64,000 bases of DNA from Nannobrachium achirus (taxonomy: Eukaryota; Chordata; Actinopteri; Myctophiformes; Myctophidae): assembly GCA_963921795.1 (NCBI GenBank), contig OY997650.1, positions 19,025,862 to 19,089,861 on the forward strand, read 5' to 3'. Positions 24,600 through 64,000 of this stretch are shown piece after piece. Below the pieces are notes generated by a model that worked only from the letters and a program-made list of their open reading frames with translations, was not told the DNA's origin and ran no database searches. The stretch's first letter is position 1; every line of letters starts with the position of its first letter. The position numbers and the translations under genes are program-made.

Positions 24600-25278
24600 G
24601 TGAGAGGACATTATGCTCTCATAATGTCCGCAGTGAGGGTGTTATCGGACGAGGCGCAGCCGAGTCCGATAACACCCTCACTCAGGACATTATGAGAGCA
24701 TAATGTCCGACCCCGAGTGGTAAATAGCTTTTCTACCACTTTTTCCCGTATACATGAAAGAAAACACATAGTTGTAACTTGCAAGGATCTTAAGTTACAA
24801 TCATTATTGCCTATAAAACTTCCGCGAGACAGCAGATACGCCAGATAGTTCCACAAACAACATCTTCTACTCACCAACAGATGGCGCCAACTCCATACTA
24901 ATCCATGCGTCTAGCTTACAGCTAAGCTAACGTCAGTTAGAAGTACCGTTCCGGCCGTAAATAGAGGCTGTTCGCTTCCAGAAAGGCATAGGTTCAGAGA
25001 AAAGGGGCTTTAAAGTTGGCGGATTGCATTGGATCCAAATAAATCGGCGACTATAGCATGCACGTTAGTAAACATAGGACCGTTGCCACCGTCATTTGTT
25101 GGTTGGGGGAAAGGTGTTCCGACTACCTCCTGAAGTCCCCGGATGTACACTGAGGTGCATTGATCTCGGACAAGTCCTCATACAACTTTGCGGCAGTTGT
25201 TTTGTCATAACCTCCGGAATTTAGCCAATCAGAATCCAGTATTTGAACACGTGACTAGAAAAAGTGGTAGAAGTACAA
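24600..25278. mobile_element. element with central hairpins
   Basis: Termini share TTCTACCACTTTTT (about 24731-24744, and inverted near 25258-25272). Near its left end, GTGAGGGTGTTATCGGAC (24633) pairs with GTCCGATAACACCCTCAC (24664-24681), and GGACATTATGCTCTCATAAT pairs with the block at 24684-24707. No coding content. The rmdn2 exon fragment starts within 5 bp of its right end. Confidence 0.55.
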
Positions 25279-25281
25279 ATA

Positions 25282-25452
25282 CCGGTATCAGCTTGGCTGC
25301 AGCCTGGTAGGTACCAGGGCCAAAGGTCCAGACGAAGATCTTCCTGTCCACCAGCAAACCTCCACAGTAACAATGAGCGGGCCGCTGGCACGATGTTGGC
25401 GGACGGCACGTGTCTGCCCAGCGGCCAGGCCGAAGTTCTGGCCCGCCTTGAG
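25282..25452 (+). pseudogene. rmdn2: partial, disrupted copy of rmdn2 exon 1
   Basis: This is homologous to 28811-28977 with about six substitutions and one 4-bp insertion (a duplication of GGTA), roughly 96% identity by eye. The copy covers residues about 18-73 only. The insertion turns AAAWYQS into AAAW followed by an in-frame TAG, and the remainder is shifted. Both ends break within the coding exon rather than at splice sites. No start codon, splice site or downstream exon accompanies it. It lies 3.5 kb upstream of the true exon in the same orientation, directly after a TIR-like element ending near 25280. Confidence 0.9.
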
Positions 25453-25639
25453 GCCCTGAGCTGGGGTGTGGGGGGTGGGGGGTCTAGGAAAAAAATAAAA
25501 ACAATATTACATCTGGACCAGTGCCCCCTGGTGGTTAAATAACGGACGCTCCCTAAGAGGCTTTCAGCTTTCAGGAAGTAGACATAAATACACAAGGAAG
25601 ACAAACCTGCACATTATAACCCCACCAGGTGGCCTATTA

Positions 25640-26140
25640 TATATATTTTTTTTTATTCTTTTTTATAAATTTGTATCCCACAACTTTGTAACCTATTTTT
25701 CACCCAGTGCCAATTGCCTATGTAATCCCTCTGCCGTGCCTGGGGAGACAACGGACTGACCTCATGCTTCCTTCTATGCATGAGGAGTCCAAGTTGCTTC
25801 TTATCACCGGACAGTGGAGATTTCCCTGGTTTGGATGTAGCGCGTGGAAGGAACACCTTATTCCAACCAGTTCCTTTCCCCTCCATCAGGCGCCCCGGCT
25901 GAGACATTATTGAGACCAGGATGACTGCATGTTTTTGTGAGGGTATCAACCCTAGGAGACACGGGGAGAACATGCAAACTCCACACAGAAGGGCCCTGTA
26001 GCCAACCCCACCTAGGGTGTGGGCGCTGATGACGCAGAGGGAGGAACACGCCGCCAGTGCCCACAGCGTCCCCCGGCGGGAATCGAATCCAGGACCTTCT
26101 AGCTGTGAGGCGAAGCGCTAACCACTGCGCCACCGTGCCC
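25640..26140 (-). mobile_element. full-length tRNA-derived SINE with 19-bp TSD
   Basis: The flanking direct repeat CCCACCAGGTGGCCTATTA is exact (25621-25639 and 26141-26159). On the minus strand the element starts with a tRNA-like head: A box TGGCGCAGTGG (26122-26132) and B box GGATTCGATTCC (26079-26090). Then come GTGTGGAGTTTGCATGTTCT and the unique body, ending in an A/T-rich tail at 25640-25680. The long TSD and tail fit target-primed reverse transcription. Confidence 0.92.
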
Positions 26141-26159
26141 CCCACCAGGTGGCCTATTA

Positions 26160-26995
26160 GAAATTCTAGAATAATGTTAACTTCATAGACACATACAAAA
26201 CACTATGGCTCCACCTATTACTATTATGTTAGCCTCCCTACTGATTATTATGTCATGTTAATTTAATTGCAAATTAACATCATTGCATTCACATGCAAGA
26301 TAGGCCTACCAGTAGGCCTACATAATTGTGAAAAATATATATCCTATTATTATAATAAAGATATGAGATAAAATCATTATGCAAACCAATGTAGAATTGT
26401 CTTACCAACAACAAAACACAAACGCGGCTTCACTGCTAGCTTGCAGAAAATTCCCAAGTAGAATAAAAAGAAACAGCAGCAGGCTGAAGTCTGAAGAGGG
26501 AACGTCGGCGCTATGCTGGCTGGTGCACCGCGGAACCCTTCTGCGGGGCAATTTAGCAAAGACGGAAGGTTTTAGGAGTTGCACAGTGACCTGGACTCTG
26601 TCAAAAAGATAGGATAGGTGCTGCTGGCCTGCATCTTACCTGCCGAGTAAGCTCTATTATGGCTAATTATTTATGAATAACAATGACATGAAATGGAAGT
26701 CGTCTTGGTTATGCATGTTTAAAAGTAAGGTTGTGTTGACAGCGTAACTTAATGGAATATATCCTGGTTGAGGGATGGACTTTGAACAGGGGCTAATTCA
26801 CGTTATTGTTTATGATACAAACACCATCAAACATTAAGTAACTAGGAGTGAAGGCAGGTTACTCTCTGGCTGGGTTGTCATTGGATATCGGTGTGTGAAG
26901 GGATCTTGTAATGTTATCTTGTAACGTTAGAGCTTCTTGGCAGAATTAACCGCTCGTGAATTGATTGTTCATCCAATTACCCAGCCAGCTGGGCC
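26160..26995. other. intergenic, no gene seen
   Basis: Short ORFs of 60-77 residues at 26377-26612 on both strands without motifs. Nothing else recognised. Confidence 0.55.
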
Positions 26996-27000
26996 AACCA

Positions 27001-27290
27001 GTCTTTCGTGTAAACATTCAACATGTCTTTCGTGTGTAAACCATTAAACATTGATTCAACCATACTACGTACAGGTGAATGATGAAATCAGTCAGGAAGA
27101 AGGTATCGTTAAGCTTGAAGCTTATGTGTTGTTGTGCGTGTAGCAATTTCTGTTTCTTTGTAATGTTTACTACGCCATAATGCTTTAAGCTTTGCAGTAC
27201 ACTTGTCTGAATTAGTTTCAACTGGAAAATCTAGGACAATATTTCACTTAAAACACATAAATCTAGGGACAGCCAGGCAGAGTAAGTGAA
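27001..27290. repeat. direct repeat copy B (with 22964-23245)
   Basis: See copy A. Copy B lies 1.5 kb upstream of the true rmdn2 exon 1; copy A lies 2.0 kb upstream of the exon 1 fragment, in the same order and orientation. Confidence 0.9.
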
Positions 27291-28026
27291 ATTGTAATTA
27301 GTTTAGGTCTATTTTAGACTGTTTTGCACTTTAGAAGGATTATCCTCTTGACATATCCAGTATCCAACAAATGAATCATGGTGGGCATATACATTATGCT
27401 GCTAATCAGCTGGATTAACATGTCAGAGGTCCATGGTTTATCAAGAATGGTTGGTTATGGTCTAACATGGTGCAGATTTTAGTAACAGCTGGAACAAAAA
27501 TACCGCAGGCTAGTTTAAATCGAAACCAGCCTGCGGCAATTTAATTTATTTTGAATTGCTTGTGAACGCAGCAACATATTTGCAGAATGGCTGTGAGGAA
27601 TGTACACCTAAGGCTGGACATGAAAACTACAGACGGAAGTGTCTTAACCCGAAGTACAGGAAGTCCAAGGCTACAGGACGTTCTGGTTGGCTGGGGCCTC
27701 CCCCTGCACTTCCTGTACTTCCAGTTAGACACTGTTGGCAGTAGTTCTTTTGAAATTAAAATAAAACTGGGAACAAAAGAGTTTAAACACCTACTGTGTG
27801 CAGAGACATCAGCCACTTCGGAGTGTAAACAAGTCAGCACAACAGAAATCCGAAACATTTCACTATAATATATTGACCTGAAGTGTGGCTTCATCTGTTT
27901 GTGTAAAACGAGATGAGGGCTGGCAACTCACTTTTAAATGCTCCAAATTTTATTTACGGCAAACGGCAGCACATGCGACGCCAGGGTTTCCTGCAGGAAA
28001 AAGTCTTGACCAGGGGGGGATCTCAT
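27291..28026. other. rmdn2 5' flank, no gene seen
   Basis: ORFs at 27541-27894 on both strands lack motifs. An imperfect inverted pair (ACTTCCTGTACTTC near 27710 and GAAGTACAGGAAGT near 27651) is present. Confidence 0.5.
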
Positions 28027-28051
28027 GGCGCACGCGCAAAGCGCGTGCGCC
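28027..28051. repeat. perfect GC hairpin
   Basis: GGCGCACGCGC and GCGCGTGCGCC are perfect 11-bp arms around an AAA loop. It is not followed by a U tract that would suggest a terminator. Confidence 0.9.
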
Positions 28052-28541
28052 GAAATTTTTTGATAATTAATTAATTAATTCGAGTAATTAATTCACTTAA
28101 TTTTTAATATTAATTCTTATTTTTCCCCTATAAAAAACACATGAATGTGCCCATGATGACGGAAAACACAACTACATGCTATCATCCACATTTATTCAAC
28201 ATTGAATAACTTATATTGCCGGTTCGCCACCAAAGGGTTAAAAAAATAGTGTGCACGCTGGTGTACGAATTCGTGCACAGATGATGCACTATGCATGTAC
28301 ACGCTTTTCACAGCTTTCAAACAAAAAAATCCGCTTGGAAATCCGTTCAGGCATTCAGGAGATACCAGCCCTTATGTTTTCTTCAAATGTAAACAAACAT
28401 GGCTGCCATGTTTGAAAGATAGGGTTGGTATGGGGGTTAAACATGCAATTTCGCGATCGCGATCATGCCTAGTACATTGTTGGAGGTCCAAAAAGTTTTT
28501 TTGAAAAAAAAAAAAAAAAAAATTTTTTTTTTTTCTTTTTT

Positions 28542-28720
28542 TTTATACCCTTGGGGGAGCGGGGGGGTTTTCTGGCCTGTAAAGTGCTGCAGGAAACCCT
28601 GGACGCTTTGACATTTTTTTTTTTTTTTTTTTTTATACCCTTGGGGGGGCGGGGGGGTTTTCTGGCCAGGCGGGGCGCCTGGCCTGTAAAGTGCTGCAGG
28701 AAACCCTGGACGCTTTGACA
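28542..28720. repeat. tandem duplication directly upstream of the rmdn2 start
   Basis: Unit 1 (28542-28613) and unit 2 (28632-28720) share TTTATACCCTTGGGGG, then GGCCTGTAAAGTGCTGCAGG and AAACCCTGGACGCTTTGACA. Each unit is preceded by a T homopolymer. Unit 2 has an additional GGCCAGGCGGGGCGCCT. Unit 2 ends 38 bp before the ATG, so this is likely 5'UTR or proximal promoter sequence. Confidence 0.92.
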
Positions 28721-28758
28721 CTGTTTGTGTCCCTTTCCTTCCCTTGGAGGTCTCCAGC

Positions 28759-61528
<32,770 letters not shown>

Positions 61529-61550
61529 ACACACTGTGAAGAAAAGGGGA

Positions 61551-61672
61551 AGGAATGTCCGCACACCATAGGCTGCGCTCCCATCTTTTTTTTATTATTT
61601 TAACCAAACAGAAGGAATGTCCGCACACCATAGGCTGTGCTCCCGTTTTTATTTTTTTATTTTAACCAAACA
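61551..61672. repeat. rmdn2: 62-bp tandem duplication in the rmdn2 3'UTR
   Basis: AGGAATGTCCGCACACCATA starts at 61551 and again at 61613. Units end TTTTAACCAAACA. Differences include a C-to-T change and length change in the T tract. It begins 23 bp after the stop codon. Confidence 0.95.
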
Positions 61673-62790
61673 ACGTTTCGCCCATGCAGGGCTTCATCAC
61701 ACTGTCCAATCGTCCAATATTTCGGTGGCCATTTTTTCCACTGATTTAGAAAAGAAAGCCTTTTGCTCCACTGGTACCATATCTACCTTGGACTCTCTAT
61801 GTTTTTGCCTGACTGTGCGCACGTGTGTGTGTGAGTGTGTTCCCTGAATTTTAATTCACTCTATGAGTGCGTGTAATGTATGGGCCGGGGGATATATCAA
61901 AAAGCTACTATCGTGTTCCAGTGTGCATACAGACATAATTGTATCATATGCTAAAGGATATTTCTGAGCTACAGTATATGTACATTTATATTTTGTCCTC
62001 TGGCACTCTTACAGTATGGTGCAAGTAGGGGTACATGGGCATTTAGGACATATGACTGCAAAAGGGATTACACCTGTAACATTTATGCTAAGGCACACTC
62101 ACACTAACCTCTGGATCATCTTGCATGCTCATCATTAGGAATGAGGCACTGTCAGAGTTAAAACCATCTTGCCAGTTTTAAAAGCAAACCGGTAGACTAA
62201 ACAGATTATGTTTTACTCCTTTTCAGGAAAACAAACAAGTCATATCTGAACTTAAAGACTGTACTGTATCTAATTGTATCTACACAGACCATCTTGCAAT
62301 CAAGTCTGCAGGATAATACTGTTAAGTTAAGAGTGAATATTTCACAGAATTGTCTTTTATTGGTATAATTGGATAATGTGAGGTGCAAGCACGTGTCCCT
62401 GGTCCCTGATCCTGTAGAATTGTGTCATATTTGAAATAGTTGGATAAAATGTATACTTTATAATGAATATCCACTTGAAGGATGAGTGTATATGCATTAT
62501 GCACCAGTGTGTCTTGAAGACACACCTTGACTACAAAGAGCCGTGAACATTTTAGGAAAGCGATCAGCGGAACCTGTTCCCTCGGCTCCATTTCCTGTTT
62601 TTGTTTTGTCTCCTGCTTCACATTCAAGTGGCACTGACCAAAACAAGACCTCCAACAATGGTGCACCCAAACAAACATGTTGATCTGTGACCACTCGATG
62701 ACCTTTGGGCCTCTTTTCACTGCAGCCTTCAAACCAGCGTGGATGTACAGTAGATTACCGTTTGGGTTTCTCTGTGGTGATGATTAGCGG
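61673..62790. other. rmdn2 3'UTR or downstream flank
   Basis: ACGTTTCGCCCATGCAGGGC follows the tandem duplication. No AATAAA or ATTAAA was found on the + strand here, so the transcript end is undetermined. The minus-strand ORF at 62322-62732 has no recognised motif but could be 3' sequence of the tut1-like copy. Confidence 0.5.
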
Positions 62791-62794
62791 TTTG

Positions 62795-63482
62795 TACCGA
62801 ACCCCTGTAGATTCAGGAGGCACTAGACTCTTGCTTTTCCTGCTTTGACTTCCTTCTTCCTCTTCTGGGCTTTTCAGCTGCAGCGAAGCCTCTTTACTTA
62901 AGTCTCAGGCAAATCTTGTATAGACTTCCGTTCCGAACTCTTGTTCCTACAGCGACAGGATTGTTGAGATTAATGTTGTTGGTAACCAGATTCTCCTGCC
63001 CAATACTCAGTGTTCTCTGGTAGTGTTTGAGCGTGATCTTTTGATACTTGTGCCTCACCCTCTCTTGAGCTGTGAAGAACCTTCCTCCTGGTGGGCCATG
63101 GTGCTGTTCCACATTATCTGATGGCAGAGATGGTTTCCTCCTCAGCAAGGTTTTCTACTGTCTTCCTCTCTTGGGCTTAGGAACAGCTTTCTCCTGAGTA
63201 ACTGCAGCACTTGCTTCCGCTGTGATCTCAAATATTTGTCAGGCAACCAGTAACACACAAATGTTGGCCCCATCTGTGGCGAGGAGGCACATGAGTCCCC
63301 CCTACTACTTGGTAGACTTGTACCGACATTGCAGGCTTTCGCAGTACTGTTCCGCTGCCTGGCACTCCTTCTGGAAGTTCTGTTGATCAAGCTCAGTCAG
63401 GTTGGCAGCTACATTGTGGGAGACTTCAAAAGGGTCTGGGCATATTATGGGACCCAAATTTGGTGTCCTAGCGCGGCAGACC
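62795..63482 (-). pseudogene. tut1-like C-terminal remnant (terminal uridylyl transferase retrocopy or fragment)
   Basis: On the minus strand, 63482-63305 reads [20 protein letters not shown], then [20 protein letters not shown] and [10 protein letters not shown], ending in two consecutive stops. The DPFE.SHNVAAN core and the following AA..YC.SLQ pattern match what I recall of the end of the catalytic/PAP-associated region of TUT1 (U6 snRNA uridylyl transferase). The same frame is interrupted again and continues to 62894; another frame stays open to about 62795. The 5' side ends abruptly near 63485, with no ATG or catalytic nucleotidyltransferase motif. Multiple stops and 5' truncation argue for a dead retrocopy, not a functional neighbour. 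Homology is confident only for 63305-63480. Confidence 0.6.
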
Positions 63483-63489
63483 TAAGATT

Positions 63490-64000
63490 CTGGCGGTTCT
63501 AAATAAATAATGCTCCATCGGTTCAACTCCGCCCCCTACCGCTGCGATTGGCACAGCTCTTTGCTCAACAGTATGTCTTGTCTTCCTATACTCTTTCACT
63601 CGGAAATAGGTCACGTTTCGGAAGTTAAAGTCCCAGAAATATCAATCTCTGATCAATAATTGTACATGACAAGGTTAGTTAAGCCCTGATTGGCAAGTGC
63701 ATGCACAAAGTAAAATAGCATTTTAATTCTGTGCACTGCATCAGACCAGTTTTCAGGAAGTGGAAATCTGAAAGTTAGAGTTTTGTGGTAAAAATCCATA
63801 TTGATGCTTTGATGATATATGCAGAGTACAAACTGCAAAACAACAACAATTGGATTGAATTCAAGATGCTCTAAAATCAAATGCCATTTCGGCTCGTCTT
63901 AAAATGAGTGTAACTGATATATTTTTTTAAAATAAGTGTTAAATAGCTCTATATTCCAATAGTAATCACTGCTCACAATTTACATGTTGTTCAGTAACAT
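63490..64000. other. intergenic, no gene seen
   Basis: No ORF with motifs; a single + strand AATAAA near 63502 of unknown relevance. Confidence 0.55.

Noticed and set aside
25264..25542. 92-residue ORF resembling the rmdn2 N-terminus, as a possible second gene or alternative first exon
   Set aside because: It lacks the true start, has a 4-bp insertion with an immediate stop in the homologous frame, and no splice donor at the right place.
62322..62732. 136-residue minus-strand ORF downstream of rmdn2
   Set aside because: No recognisable domain; it may be 3' sequence of the tut1-like remnant, but I cannot support a gene.

Overview
The window looks like nuclear DNA from a ray-finned (teleost) fish. 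It has long CA/GT microsatellites, tRNA-derived SINEs, many hAT-type non-autonomous DNA transposons with 8-bp target-site duplications, TTAA- or TAA-flanked foldback elements, and one widely spaced intron-containing vertebrate gene. No bacterial, organellar or viral gene organisation is visible. The species cannot be named from sequence alone.

The only intact protein-coding gene I can support is rmdn2 (regulator of microtubule dynamics 2, FAM82A family) on the + strand. I assembled it by hand as ten coding exons from the ATG at 28759 to the TGA at 61526-61528. All junctions are GT-AG and in phase, and the product is 410 residues, the length I recall for human RMDN2. It has an N-terminal membrane anchor, a coiled coil, an acidic serine-rich linker and a C-terminal TPR-like helical domain. 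Introns 1 and 4 are long (about 12.5 and 10.5 kb) and full of repeats.

Layout: 1-28758 is 5' flank with no intact gene. It is made of SINEs (3.9, 4.3, 6.0, 10.3, 25.6-26.1 kb), hAT-like elements (5.3, 6.9, 7.8, 9.1-10.7, 21.0-21.5, 23.7 kb), foldback elements (11.5, 11.8, 16.0, 20.0, 23.8 kb), a CCATATATGG tandem array (16.6-16.9 kb), and a broken partial copy of rmdn2 exon 1 (25282-25452). 28759-61528 is rmdn2, with further insertions in its introns. 61529-64000 is 3' flank with a decayed minus-strand remnant of a tut1-like terminal uridylyl transferase.

The most unusual signal is a short palindromic module (arms containing AGATCTACAAGCTCACAACG, about 60-95 bp when complete). It recurs about 10 times as a hairpin and about 6 times as a half, in several unrelated transposon backgrounds and in rmdn2 introns. 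At several loci the palindrome extends into locus-specific flanking sequence. I do not recognise it as a named family.
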